NCBI RefSeq assembly: GCF_030758455.1 | Contig: NZ_CP132353.1 | Span: forward strand, 2,976,001-3,040,000 | Source of the DNA: Erwinia pyri | GTDB lineage: Bacteria; Pseudomonadota; Gammaproteobacteria; Enterobacterales; Enterobacteriaceae | DNA: 64,000 nucleotides | Reading direction: 5' to 3' | In this document: piece by piece, positions 52,787 through 61,646 of the stretch | How positions within the stretch are numbered: position 1 is the stretch's first letter | How the letters are laid out: each line of letters begins with the position of its first letter | Made by a program: the position numbers and the translations under genes | Notes under the pieces: model-generated | Seen by the model: the letters and a program-made list of their open reading frames with translations, nothing else | Told to the model about the DNA's origin: nothing | Database searches by the model: none

Positions 52787-53392
52787 ATGGAAGAACTTAA
52801 CCGGACGCTGTTTCTCTGGATCAATGCCACCCCCGCATCCCCTGACTGGCTGCTCTCTCTCGCTACGTTTGTCGCCCGGGATCTTATTGCTATTGTCCCG
52901 GTGCTGATCGTCGCGCTGTGGCTGTGGGGGCCTGAGCGTCAGGTCGGTTCACAACGTAAGCTGGTGCTGAAAACCGGTATCGCGCTGGCTTACGCTTTGA
53001 CTATTTCATGGTGCGTGGGGAACCTGTTCCCTCACGCACGACCTTTTGTCATGGGCATAGGTCACCAGTTTCTGCCGCATGCGCCCGATGATTCCTACCC
53101 CAGCGATCACGGTACTGCTATCTTTACTGTCGCGATTGCCTTCCTTTGCTGGCACCGCGTCTGGTCTGGCGTGCTGCTGATAGTGATGGGCATCGCTATC
53201 GCCTGGTCACGCATCTATCTTGGCGTTCACTGGCCGATGGATATGCTGGGAGGATTGCTGGTGGGTGGACTCTCCTGCCTGTTTGCCCAGGTGGCATGGT
53301 CCTTTTTTGGCCGTCGCTTATTGCAGAATATCTCTTCACTTTACCGACTGGTATTTTCCTTCCCCATCCGGAAGGGCTGGGTACGTAATTAG
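52787..53392 (+). CDS. ybjG: Undecaprenyl-diphosphatase YbjG (BcrC type)
   Basis: Membrane PAP2 enzyme that recycles undecaprenyl diphosphate to the monophosphate carrier and contributes to bacitracin resistance. 201 residues (E. coli 198). Motifs FPHARPF, PSDHGTAIF and SRIYLGVHWPMD are canonical; the C-terminus RKGWVRN matches E. coli. Follows the other PAP2 gene by 2 nt. Confidence 0.94.
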   Translation: MEELNRTLFLWINATPASPDWLLSLATFVARDLIAIVPVLIVALWLWGPERQVGSQRKLVLKTGIALAYALTISWCVGNLFPHARPFVMGIGHQFLPHAPDDSYPSDHGTAIFTVAIAFLCWHRVWSGVLLIVMGIAIAWSRIYLGVHWPMDMLGGLLVGGLSCLFAQVAWSFFGRRLLQNISSLYRLVFSFPIRKGWVRN

Positions 53393-53880
53393 CGCCCGGC
53401 GATCCCTTTGAGACGCGCCGGCGATAATTACGGTTAAATATCCGCCTGATTTATTGCGCAACACATGACAAAATTAAAGATATTCAGTTAATGTGTTGCG
53501 CAAATGCTATTATGGAAATAATCACCAAATCGCCTGAAATATTAACGCATTGATAAATAACACTTTAAATCCTCTTTCTTTCTCTCTCCGGGTCACATTG
53601 CACATTATTTAACCAACCCAAAACCCAGCTATTGCAGTGCAAAAAACCAATAAAATCCGTATCAGCCCGAGCATTCCTCTGCACTTAAATCCCGATATAG
53701 AATATATCGCCAAATATATTCGCTGTAATGTGATTCAGATCGCCTGAACGGCCTCTCTTTCTGCTTTTCTCCTTTTATTTAAATGGTAGAGTGTCCGCGT
53801 TTCAGACAGGGATCGGAATAGCGGGTTGTCGCCCCCTGCCTGTCGATAATTGCTTCACTGTTTTCAATCAGGAGATAATG
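53393..53880 (+). promoter_or_regulatory. sdaC upstream regulatory region
   Basis: 488 bp, AT-rich, no gene. Contains a 13-bp inverted repeat at 53454-53503 and a CRP-like site TGTGATTCAGATCGCC at 53729-53744 (left half perfect). A TAGAGT -10-like hexamer at 53787-53792 would place the CRP site near -62, a class I position. Confidence 0.5.
53454..53503. repeat. 13-bp inverted repeat upstream of sdaC
   Basis: TTGCGCAACACAT (53454-53466) and ATGTGTTGCGCAA (53491-53503) are exact inverse copies separated by 24 bp of AT-rich DNA. Each contains the palindrome TTGCGCAA. They look like a pair of operators of a dimeric regulator, though a terminator-like stem for ybjG is also possible. Confidence 0.7.
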
Positions 53881-55164
53881 ATGGAGTCATCCAGGACGGC
53901 CACGCTGGCGGGTAGCGCTGTTGAACAGCCCACCAGCTGGCGCAAAAGTGACACAATGTGGATGTTAGGCCTGTACGGGACGGCCATCGGTGCCGGGGTG
54001 CTTTTCCTGCCGATCAATGCCGGCATCGGCGGGCTGATCCCGCTGATCATTATGACGCTGCTGGCGTTCCCGATGACCTTCTTTGCCCATCGTGGCCTGT
54101 GCAGGTTCGTGCTCTCCGGCCGCAAACCAGGGGAAGATATTACCGGCGTGGTGGAAGAGCACTTTGGCAACGGCGCCGGTAAACTGCTTACCCTGCTCTA
54201 TTTCTTCGCCATCTATCCCATCCTGTTGGTTTACAGCGTAGCTATCACCAACACTGTTGAAAGCTTTATGACGCATCAGCTGCACATGCAGGCACCGCCA
54301 CGATTTTTGCTGGCGCTGATCCTGATTGCCGGTTTGATGACCATTGTGCGTTTCGGCAAAGAGATGATTGTGAAAACCATGAGCGTGCTGGTCTATCCCT
54401 TTGTACTGGTTCTGATGGCGCTGGCGCTCTTTTTAATTCCGCACTGGAACAGTTCGATTTTCCATAACGTCACCCTGGCCGGCAGCGGCAACGGGCTGGG
54501 AATAACGCTGTGGCTGGCCATTCCGGTAATGGTTTTTTCGTTTAACCACTCTCCGATTATTTCTGCCTTTGCGGTGGCCAAAAAGCAAGAGTATGGCGAC
54601 AGGGCTGAGCAGAAATGCTCGAAAATTCTGGCCTTCAGTCATGCAATGATGGTGGTGACGGTGATGTTTTTTGTCTTCAGCTGTGTGCTGAGCCTCTCGC
54701 CGGAGAACCTGGCTGAAGCAAAATCACAGAACATCTCCATCCTTTCCTATCTGGCGAACCATTTCAATACGCCGCTGATGGCCTGGCTCGCCCCCATTAT
54801 CGCCATGGTCGCGATTACTAAATCTTTCCTGGGCCACTATCTTGGCGCACGGGAAGGTTTCAACGGACTGATAGTCAAATCGTTAGGGGAGAAAGGGAAA
54901 AATCTGCCGGAAGCGAAGCTGAACAGGATTACCGCCCTGTTTATGCTGGTCACGACCTGGATTGTAGCGACGCTGAACCCCAGCATATTAGGGATGATTG
55001 AAACGCTGGGCGGCCCGGTTATTGCGGTACTGCTGTTCCTGATGCCGATGTATGCGATCAATAAAGTGCCAGCAATGCGCCAGTACAGCGGCAAAATCAG
55101 CAACGTCTTTGTGGTGCTGACAGGGTTAACAGCTATCTCCGCTATCGCTTACGACCTGATTTAG
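53881..55164 (+). CDS. sdaC: Serine transporter SdaC
   Basis: Proton-coupled L-serine symporter of the HAAAP family, 427 residues (E. coli 429), about 11 spans. WRKSDTMWMLGLYGTAIGAG and AIPVMVFSFNHSPIISAFAV are near-identical to E. coli SdaC. Two adjacent ATGs follow AGGAG; the second, 53881, has 6-nt spacing and matches the E. coli start. sdaB, its E. coli partner, is not alongside. The position between ybjG and dacC is not that of E. coli sdaC. Confidence 0.93.
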   Translation: MESSRTATLAGSAVEQPTSWRKSDTMWMLGLYGTAIGAGVLFLPINAGIGGLIPLIIMTLLAFPMTFFAHRGLCRFVLSGRKPGEDITGVVEEHFGNGAGKLLTLLYFFAIYPILLVYSVAITNTVESFMTHQLHMQAPPRFLLALILIAGLMTIVRFGKEMIVKTMSVLVYPFVLVLMALALFLIPHWNSSIFHNVTLAGSGNGLGITLWLAIPVMVFSFNHSPIISAFAVAKKQEYGDRAEQKCSKILAFSHAMMVVTVMFFVFSCVLSLSPENLAEAKSQNISILSYLANHFNTPLMAWLAPIIAMVAITKSFLGHYLGAREGFNGLIVKSLGEKGKNLPEAKLNRITALFMLVTTWIVATLNPSILGMIETLGGPVIAVLLFLMPMYAINKVPAMRQYSGKISNVFVVLTGLTAISAIAYDLI

Positions 55165-55170
55165 TCCGGC

Positions 55171-55196
55171 AAAAAGGGGCGAAACCTTTCGCCCCT
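55171..55196 (-). terminator. dacC terminator
   Basis: AGGGGCGAA / TTCGCCCCT hairpin with a 4-nt loop, followed on the minus strand by TTTTTGCC. Also lies just after sdaC on the plus strand, without a T run. Confidence 0.75.
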
Positions 55197-55251
55197 CCAG
55201 AAAAGATCTTTATTTACAGCGCTGTTAACCTACCCTTTACTCTCTGGCTAC

Positions 55252-56454
55252 TCAGGCAAACCATTTGCCGAACCATCCGGTCATTTTCATCATGACAAAA
55301 TCCCAGATCCGGCTTAAAAATCCGCCCTCTTTAACCTCCTCCATCACCACCAGCGGCCGCTGCTCAATCGTCTTGCCATTCAGCTGAAAGTCGATATTTC
55401 CCACCACCTGGTTTTTTCTGAGCGGAGCGGTCAGCTGCGGCTGATTAAGCGTAAAACTCGCTTTCAGATCCTTTATCTGCCCTTTTGGCAGGGTGATGGA
55501 AGCATCCTTCGCGACGCCAAGGTTGACCTCTTTCCTGTCGCCATACCAGACGCGCTGGGTTGAAAAAGGCTTGTCCGCTTTTATCGGCGTTACGGTTTCA
55601 TAAAACCGGAAACCCCAGGTCAGCAGCTTTTCACTTTCGCGGAAGCGGATGGCGTCCGTAGCGGCACCTAATACTACCGAGATCAAACGCTGATCGCCCT
55701 GTACCGCCGAAGCCACCAGATTGTTGCCAGCGCCCTCGGTATGTCCGGTTTTAATGCCATCAACCTGCAGGTTGGTGCTCCACAACAGACGATTGCGGTT
55801 ATGCTGACGGATACGGTTGAAGGTGAACTCCTTCTCTTTATGCAGCGCATATTCCTCAGGCACATCGCGAATCAATGCCTGACCAATCAGCGCCATATCT
55901 CTGGCCGTACTGTACTGCCCTTCTGAATCCAGCCCGTGTACGGTTCTGAACTGCGTGTTCTGCAGCCCCAGCGCCTTAACATAGCTGTTCATCAGGCTGA
56001 CGAAAGAGTCCTGGCTACCCGCGACGTAATCCGCCAGTGCAATACTGGCGTCATTACCAGACTGGATAATAATTCCCTTATTGAGTTCCGAAACCGGGAT
56101 GCGGTCGCCGGGCTTGAGGAACATCAGCGACGAGCCCTGTAGCTTAGGATTGCCGGTCGCCCAGGCATCTTTGCCTACGGTCACCATGTCATCATTGGAA
56201 ATTTTTCCAGCCTTGATAGCCTGGCCAATGACATAGGTTGCCATCATTTTAGTCAGGCTGGCCGGGTCAAGCCGATCGTCAGCATGCGATTCCGTCAGCA
56301 CTTTACCGCTGTTGTAATCCAGCAGTATCCAGGCTTTAGCCTCAATCTGCGGTGCTGCGGGCGCCTCTTCAGCGCGGGCAGCCAGCGTGAAGAGCAAAAC
56401 GGGTGTGGAGAGAATCAGAGTTTTAACAGTGGCAGAGAGGAACATTTTCTTCAT
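55252..56454 (-). CDS. dacC: D-alanyl-D-alanine carboxypeptidase DacC (PBP6)
   Basis: Periplasmic, membrane-tethered class C PBP that trims pentapeptides. 400 residues as in E. coli. Signal peptide cut after ARA, Ala28. SxxK is Ser66-Lys69 (SLTK), SxN is SGN in QSGNDAS, and KTG lies in KTGHTEGAG (E. coli KTGTTAG). C-terminal amphipathic anchor [14 protein letters not shown]. Start [10 protein letters not shown] at 56454; the open frame to 56553 is unsupported. Confidence 0.96.
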   Translation of the reverse strand: MKKMFLSATVKTLILSTPVLLFTLAARAEEAPAAPQIEAKAWILLDYNSGKVLTESHADDRLDPASLTKMMATYVIGQAIKAGKISNDDMVTVGKDAWATGNPKLQGSSLMFLKPGDRIPVSELNKGIIIQSGNDASIALADYVAGSQDSFVSLMNSYVKALGLQNTQFRTVHGLDSEGQYSTARDMALIGQALIRDVPEEYALHKEKEFTFNRIRQHNRNRLLWSTNLQVDGIKTGHTEGAGNNLVASAVQGDQRLISVVLGAATDAIRFRESEKLLTWGFRFYETVTPIKADKPFSTQRVWYGDRKEVNLGVAKDASITLPKGQIKDLKASFTLNQPQLTAPLRKNQVVGNIDFQLNGKTIEQRPLVVMEEVKEGGFLSRIWDFVMMKMTGWFGKWFA

Positions 56455-56727
56455 GGCGGGACCCAAATATCCATTTGAAAGGTAACAATTCTCGCTGCGG
56501 GCGGACGCAGACCCTGCCACGCTAACGTTTTCTGAGCGGAAAAAGAACAGCATTACTGTAAAGTTATTCAGAGTTTATTAGATAAATCTGGGAACTGTCC
56601 CGCCGCAGCTCTTTTTTCGCCCGCGGCGGTAAGTCAAACCGGGCGAAAATCCTAATTTTCGCAAAACAGTTAAGTCGGTCACAAAATTCCGCTAACCTGA
56701 ATTGAGTCTGCCTCAGGAGTAATAACG

Positions 56728-57384
56728 ATGGATTTAGCTCTTTTCGATCTGGATGAAACGCTAATCTGTGAAGACAGTACCGGTTTGTGGCTTCGCTGGC
56801 TGGTGTCGCAGGGCTTTGCTCCCGCCTCGCTGATAGAGCAGGAGCAGGCGCTGATGGCGCAATATTATCAGGGGTCGCTCTCAATCGAAGAGTATATGAA
56901 TACCACGCTGTCGCCGCTGGAGGGGATGGGCACGTTGACTGTATCCGGCTGGGTAAGACGCTTTATTCAGCGAGATATTCTTCCCCGCGTTTATCCTTCT
57001 GCTCGCGAGCGGATGGCATGGCATCAGCAGCGCGGTGATACGGTGATGGTGGTCTCAGCCAGCGGAGAGCATCTGGTGGTGCCGATAGCTGAACAGCTTG
57101 GCGCCCACGGCGCGCTGGCCATAGGCGTGGAAATTGTCGATGACCGTTACAGCGGGCAAACCTATGGCACCATGAGCTACAAAGAAGGCAAAGTGACCCG
57201 GCTGAATGACTGGCTTGCCATCCAGCAGGAGCGCGCGTTTGCCAAAACCTGGGCTTACAGTGATTCCATTAACGATCTGCCGATGCTGGAGCATGCCGAT
57301 CACGCCTTTGTGATCAATCCCAGTGAACCGCTGCATCAACTGGCCGAGCAGCGGGGTTGGGAAGTCTGCCGCTGGGTGAAGTAG
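56728..57384 (+). CDS. HAD-superfamily IB phosphatase
   Basis: 218-residue haloacid-dehalogenase-type hydrolase. Motif I FDLDETL (Asp7, Asp9), motif II VVSASGEH, motif III region KEGKVTRL and motif IV YSDSINDLPML. The helical cap lies at about residues 20-90. It resembles the SerB-like hypothetical IB group (HAD-IB, phosphoserine phosphatase-like); substrate unknown. CAGGAG precedes the ATG. Not a member of the E. coli order here. Confidence 0.85.
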   Translation: MDLALFDLDETLICEDSTGLWLRWLVSQGFAPASLIEQEQALMAQYYQGSLSIEEYMNTTLSPLEGMGTLTVSGWVRRFIQRDILPRVYPSARERMAWHQQRGDTVMVVSASGEHLVVPIAEQLGAHGALAIGVEIVDDRYSGQTYGTMSYKEGKVTRLNDWLAIQQERAFAKTWAYSDSINDLPMLEHADHAFVINPSEPLHQLAEQRGWEVCRWVK

Positions 57385-57408
57385 CCTGCAAGGTAGAGAC
57401 CCTTAGCG

Positions 57409-57433
57409 GGCAGCCCGTATCCTGCGGGCTGCC
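57409..57433. terminator. Hairpin between the HAD gene and yliI
   Basis: GGCAGCCCG / CGGGCTGCC, 9-bp stem, 7-nt loop, 25 nt past the HAD gene stop and between convergent genes. No long T run on either side. Confidence 0.45.
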
Positions 57434-57505
57434 AATTTAAGCCAGTGAAGTCGCTTGCTGATTCAGGCTGCTGTCCGGCATTATTCCCGTCAGGGTTTTG
57501 CCGCC

Positions 57506-58621
57506 TTATTCTTCCAAACCCACCTGCAACAATTTGCCGTCAGATTCATCCGTCAGCACATAGAGATAGCCGTCCGGCCCCTGACGAACATCCCTGATGC
57601 GTTCCCCGCGATCCTTTAATAAACGCTCTTTCTCTGTGATCCGATCGCCCTTCAGGGTCAGATGAATAAGACTTTTATCCTTCAGCGCACCGATAAACAA
57701 CGAACCTTTCCACTGCGGAAAACGCGAATGGTTATAAAAAGTCATGCCGCTGAGGGCGGGAGAGACTTTCCACCAGAAAGCGGGCTGGAGGGTACCCGGC
57801 GCGGTTCCCCCCTGGGAACCTGGCACTTTCTCACCGCTGTAATCGATGCCCCACGTTGCCAGCGGCCAGCCGTAGTTCTCGCCTTTACGCAGAATATTGA
57901 CCTCATCACCGCCGCGCGGGCCATGCTCATTTTCCCATATCGCCTGGGTCCAGGGGTTCCAGGCAATGCCCTGTGGGTTACGCATGCCGTAGCTCCAGAT
58001 CTCACCTCTGGCACCCTGTTTGCCCACAAAAGGGTTATCTGGCGGAATGGAGCCATCGGCGTTCAGACGCACGATTTTTCCGCTAAGTGCGCCCAGATCC
58101 TGCGCGGAAGCGGCCTGGAAGTTATCGCCAAAGGTCACGTAGAGATAGCCTGCGTGATCAAAAACGATTCGCGAGCCGAGATTCGCCCCGCTGGAAAGTG
58201 GCGGCTGCTGCCGGAGAATGACTTTAAAATCGTTAAGTCGGGTCATATCGTTGCTGAGCACGCCATAACCCACCACGGCCCCTGCGCGCCCTGAAGCGTC
58301 AGCTTCAGTCCAGCTCAGATAGAGATGGCGGTTCTGACTGAAATCTGGTGCCAGCGCCACGTCCAGCAGGCCGCCCTGCCGCTGCGCCCAGACTTCGGGC
58401 ACGCCAGCAATCGGTTTTGATAACCCTTTTCCCTGCTGCCAGCGGCGCAGCTGGCCCGATCGTTCAGTGATTAATATTCCCTGATTTTCCGGCAGAAACG
58501 CCACGGCCCAGGGGTGATCCAGCCCGCTTTGCAGCTCTTTAACCTGTACTTTCGCCGCCAGTGCGGGCCAGACCATAAACGCTGAGACCGCCAGCAGACA
58601 AACGCTAAGCAAACGAGGCAT
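57506..58621 (-). CDS. yliI: PQQ-dependent aldose sugar dehydrogenase YliI
   Basis: Periplasmic or outer-membrane-associated soluble quinoprotein glucose dehydrogenase-like beta-propeller; the E. coli protein (Asd) oxidises aldoses when given PQQ. 371 residues as in E. coli. Signal peptide ends near WPALAA-KVQ. NEHGPRGGDEVNI and MRNPQGIAWNPWT are hallmark segments. No pqq biosynthesis genes occur in the window. Confidence 0.93.
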   Translation of the reverse strand: MPRLLSVCLLAVSAFMVWPALAAKVQVKELQSGLDHPWAVAFLPENQGILITERSGQLRRWQQGKGLSKPIAGVPEVWAQRQGGLLDVALAPDFSQNRHLYLSWTEADASGRAGAVVGYGVLSNDMTRLNDFKVILRQQPPLSSGANLGSRIVFDHAGYLYVTFGDNFQAASAQDLGALSGKIVRLNADGSIPPDNPFVGKQGARGEIWSYGMRNPQGIAWNPWTQAIWENEHGPRGGDEVNILRKGENYGWPLATWGIDYSGEKVPGSQGGTAPGTLQPAFWWKVSPALSGMTFYNHSRFPQWKGSLFIGALKDKSLIHLTLKGDRITEKERLLKDRGERIRDVRQGPDGYLYVLTDESDGKLLQVGLEE

Positions 58622-58695
58622 ACCAACTCTCCTGAAGGGGTGTCTGTTAAATTTAGCGAAGGGCGACCAACAGAGGACTGTTTTTACAAAACCTT

Positions 58696-58720
58696 AAGCG
58701 CCGCAGGAGACGGCGCTTTT
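58696..58720 (-). terminator. Hairpin after the DUF3313 gene
   Basis: AAGCGCCG / CGGCGCTT stem, 7-nt loop, 12 nt past the stop of the upstream gene, in the gap before yliI. T run on the minus side is interrupted (TTAAGGTTTTG). Confidence 0.45.
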
Positions 58721-58731
58721 CGAACCCGGCT

Positions 58732-59394
58732 TCAGGGCTGCTGCGGGAAAGCGGTGACGTCATTGATCATCTCGTCCGCCCCCTGTTTTAAGTCTTCAAG
58801 CGTAATGGGCGCGCTGTTATTGGGTACGGTTTTACCATAGGCTTTGCGCACCGCTTCAATAACCGGCTTACCGGTCTGGGCATCAATCAGCTGAAGCTCC
58901 AGATAAAGTAAGCTGTTTTGGGTACGGTGGCCGGAGGCAGCCATGGTGCTGGCAACCACTGCCGCCACCGGCACCACTTCATAAAATTTCAGATCCTGAT
59001 TTTCTGCACTCACCGTGGTGATAGCCGTTTTCATAATCAGCGTGCCTGGCCCGGTTGTGGTGACCAGCGGCTTATGTTTTGCCGCTGCTGTTTTAAACTG
59101 AGTGTCGACATAGGTTCTGAGACCATCCAGCGTTGTCTGGCTGACACGGGCGGTGGGTTTGGCTACAGGATAATAAACTACCGGGGTGTAATAGATTCCA
59201 CGGTAATCGGCTGAATGAAAATCTGGTGAAATCCAGCGCAGCGTGGGTTTACCACTGGGTGATTCCGTGGGTTTTAATCGGGAATAGTCTGGCAGAAAGC
59301 CGGAAAACTGTTGAGTTTCAGCCACCTTAGACGAACATCCGGCCAGAGCCGTGACAATTACTCCGGCAACCAGACAAAGGCTCAGCACACGCAT
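58732..59394 (-). CDS. DUF3313 family lipoprotein
   Basis: 220 residues. Lipobox LAGC with Cys20 followed by Ser-Ser, predicting outer-membrane sorting. FSGFLPDYSRLKP after the signal and LYLELQLIDAQTGKPVIEAV are typical of DUF3313. Function unknown. Same strand as yliI, 110 nt upstream of it with a hairpin between, so separate control is likely. Confidence 0.85.
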   Translation of the reverse strand: MRVLSLCLVAGVIVTALAGCSSKVAETQQFSGFLPDYSRLKPTESPSGKPTLRWISPDFHSADYRGIYYTPVVYYPVAKPTARVSQTTLDGLRTYVDTQFKTAAAKHKPLVTTTGPGTLIMKTAITTVSAENQDLKFYEVVPVAAVVASTMAASGHRTQNSLLYLELQLIDAQTGKPVIEAVRKAYGKTVPNNSAPITLEDLKQGADEMINDVTAFPQQP

Positions 59395-59569
59395 GGGGGA
59401 TTCCTTTTAGAGGGAGGAAATATCGGGAGGAGCTGATGGCAAGCTTAGTTTTTTCCTCCGGCATTACCAGCAGAGTAAAAGAGAAACGTGATCGGGAAAG
59501 TTATCCTCTGTTTTTGTTCCCGTCCATTCGCTGCCCTAATCCACGGCAATCCCCCTGAGCCGCACGCTT

Positions 59570-60502
59570 TTAATCATATTTCCAGTAAAGCGGAGAGCCG
59601 TAGACTTCAACAAAATAGTCAATGACCGCACGGACATTCAGGGGCGGACGACGTGAATTGGGATAGATAGCGGCAATCTGCTGCCCCTCCGTTTTATTCG
59701 CCGTCTCAAATTCAGGCAGAACTTTCACCAGCTCGCCCGTTTGCAAACGATCGCCTATCAGCCAGTCAGGAAAAAGCACAATCCCCATGCCACCCAGCGC
59801 AGCGGTGAGCAGCGTCTCCGCATTATTGGAGGTGAGTAAAGCCTTCACCTGATAGTGCGCCCAGGGGGCACTGTTTTGCCGGAACAGCCAGCGATTGGGA
59901 CCGGCAAAACCTCTGTAGACCAGGCAGTCATGCCCGGTCAGCTCCTGCGGTGTAAGGGGGGTGCCGTGACGTTGCAGATAGGCGGGTGATGCCGCGGCAT
60001 GATAGCGCTGCGTGCCGAATATCCGGGCATGGAAGGAGGAGTCCGTAAGCGTGCCGATGCGAAAGATCACATCGGTGGCCTCACGATGGGGATCGATATA
60101 GTCATCGGTTAAGATCAGCTCAATTTGCAGGCGGGGATAACGTCTGGCGAAACCTGCCAGCCAGGGCGCGATATGCCGCTGCCCGAAAAATACCGGCGCG
60201 TTAAGTCTGACCAGCCCTGCGGGTTCAAGCGCCCGGTCCTGAAGTTCCTTGCGCGCTTCGCTGAGCTGTTCGGTCATATTTCTGGCATAGTCAACGAACA
60301 GCCTGCCCGCTTCAGTAGGGATCACCGCGCGCGTGGTACGATAAAAAAGCTGTTGCCCCAGCGCCTCTTCCAGCTGATGCACCGTGCGCGACACCAGTGA
60401 TGCAGAAACCCCTTCCCGCCTGGCCACCTGCGAAAAACTCTGCGCGTTAAAGACGCTGATAAAGAGCTGTAGAGAGCGAATATTTATCATGCCTTCATTC
60501 AT
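59570..60502 (-). CDS. LysR-family transcriptional regulator
   Basis: 310 residues. N-terminal winged helix with NAQSFSQVARREGVSASLVS and the wing HQLEEALGQQLFYRTTR, then a periplasmic-binding-like effector domain from about residue 95. Start at 60502 has AGGA 9 nt upstream; MINIRS at 60490 is an alternative. Divergent from the YdcZ pair across 98 bp, the usual layout for a LysR regulator and its target. Confidence 0.92.
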   Translation of the reverse strand: MNEGMINIRSLQLFISVFNAQSFSQVARREGVSASLVSRTVHQLEEALGQQLFYRTTRAVIPTEAGRLFVDYARNMTEQLSEARKELQDRALEPAGLVRLNAPVFFGQRHIAPWLAGFARRYPRLQIELILTDDYIDPHREATDVIFRIGTLTDSSFHARIFGTQRYHAAASPAYLQRHGTPLTPQELTGHDCLVYRGFAGPNRWLFRQNSAPWAHYQVKALLTSNNAETLLTAALGGMGIVLFPDWLIGDRLQTGELVKVLPEFETANKTEGQQIAAIYPNSRRPPLNVRAVIDYFVEVYGSPLYWKYD

Positions 60503-60600
60503 TGATGCAATTCCTGCAAAGGTGTTTATCAGATTATGCTGTTTTTCATTATACCGCTCTGCACTATTCTCCCCAATCTTAATAATAAGAGAGCAGGTTT

Positions 60601-61038
60601 ATGCAGCTTTTACTGATTTTACTTGTAGTGTGCGGCGGGATGGGATTATCCGTCGAGGCGGGCCTGTTGGGGCCTTTAGGCGGACAGGTGGGCGATTTAT
60701 GGGCCACTTTCAGCATCTTTGGCGTGGGTGCGGTGCTGACCTTCTTCCTGATGCTCTTTTTCAGCCCGCGTAACAGCCCCTCTTTTTTTGCCCTGCCGGG
60801 TTGGCAGTTATTGGGCGGCGTTCTGGGTCCTGTCTATGTCGTTATCCTGACGCTTGCCACCCCTGCCATCGGCATCGCCATGACCATGATTGGCATTCTG
60901 GCCGGCCAGGTGTTTAAAAGCCTGATCATTGACCATTATGGCCTGTTTGGCACGCCCCATCGCAAAATCGACGGTAAGCGTATCATTGCTCTGATTTTTA
61001 TTATTGCGGCTCTACTTCTGGTGGCTGAGGGAAACTGA
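60601..61038 (+). CDS. YdcZ/DUF606 family membrane protein, first half
   Basis: 145 residues, five predicted spans, DMT-superfamily half-size unit. VCGGMGLSVEAGLLGPLGGQ and GGVLGPVYVVILTLATPAIG show the internal repeat shared with the next gene. One-base overlap (TGATG) with it implies a heterodimer. Transport substrate unknown. Confidence 0.88.
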   Translation: MQLLLILLVVCGGMGLSVEAGLLGPLGGQVGDLWATFSIFGVGAVLTFFLMLFFSPRNSPSFFALPGWQLLGGVLGPVYVVILTLATPAIGIAMTMIGILAGQVFKSLIIDHYGLFGTPHRKIDGKRIIALIFIIAALLLVAEGN

Positions 61039-61529
61039 TGACTATTTTAATGATTATCCTGGCGGTACTGGGTGGCGTTACGCTCAGCGTTCAGGCGGCA
61101 ATTAATGGCCAGCTGGGCAGCAAAGTGGGCGTATTCAAAAGTGCGTTTCTGACCTTCTCTGTAGGTGCGCTGGTCACCGCCTTACTGATTTTATATTTTG
61201 AACCCAGGCACGCTATCAGCCTGCTGGACGTGCCGAAATGGCAGCTGCTGGGCGCTTTTTGTGGCGTGCCTTATATCGTTATCATGGTGCTGGCGATTCA
61301 AAAAATTGGATCCGCAGTGGCAACCGTGGCCGTTATTTTTGGTCAGCTGGCCATGAGCATGCTTATCGACAGCTTTGGCTGGTTGGGCAATGACGCGATC
61401 CCCTTCTCTATGAGCCGCCTTGGAGCGATCCTCTGTCTGGGCATCGCGCTGGCCTTTATTTACTCCAGCAGTAAAAAGCCTGCAGCGGCTTCCCGTAAGG
61501 ATTTGGCGCAGGCCTCAGCACGCGACTAA
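61038..61529 (+). CDS. YdcZ/DUF606 family membrane protein, second half
   Basis: 163 residues, five predicted spans. GGVTLSVQAAINGQLGSKVG and GAFCGVPYIVIMVLAIQKIG parallel the first protein and are closer to the DUF606 consensus (NG-QLG). Basic C-terminal tail. Coupled to the upstream gene; rimO starts 118 nt later from its own region. Confidence 0.88.
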   Translation: MTILMIILAVLGGVTLSVQAAINGQLGSKVGVFKSAFLTFSVGALVTALLILYFEPRHAISLLDVPKWQLLGAFCGVPYIVIMVLAIQKIGSAVATVAVIFGQLAMSMLIDSFGWLGNDAIPFSMSRLGAILCLGIALAFIYSSSKKPAAASRKDLAQASARD

Positions 61530-61646
61530 CGCTTTGTTGCCTCGTTTCTGACAAGAATCACCCTACAGTTCATATTGCTGTATATATTTTGCCGCGAGAT
61601 GGGTAAAATCCCGCGCAAAATTGCTGTGCAGAACAGGATATGAGCT

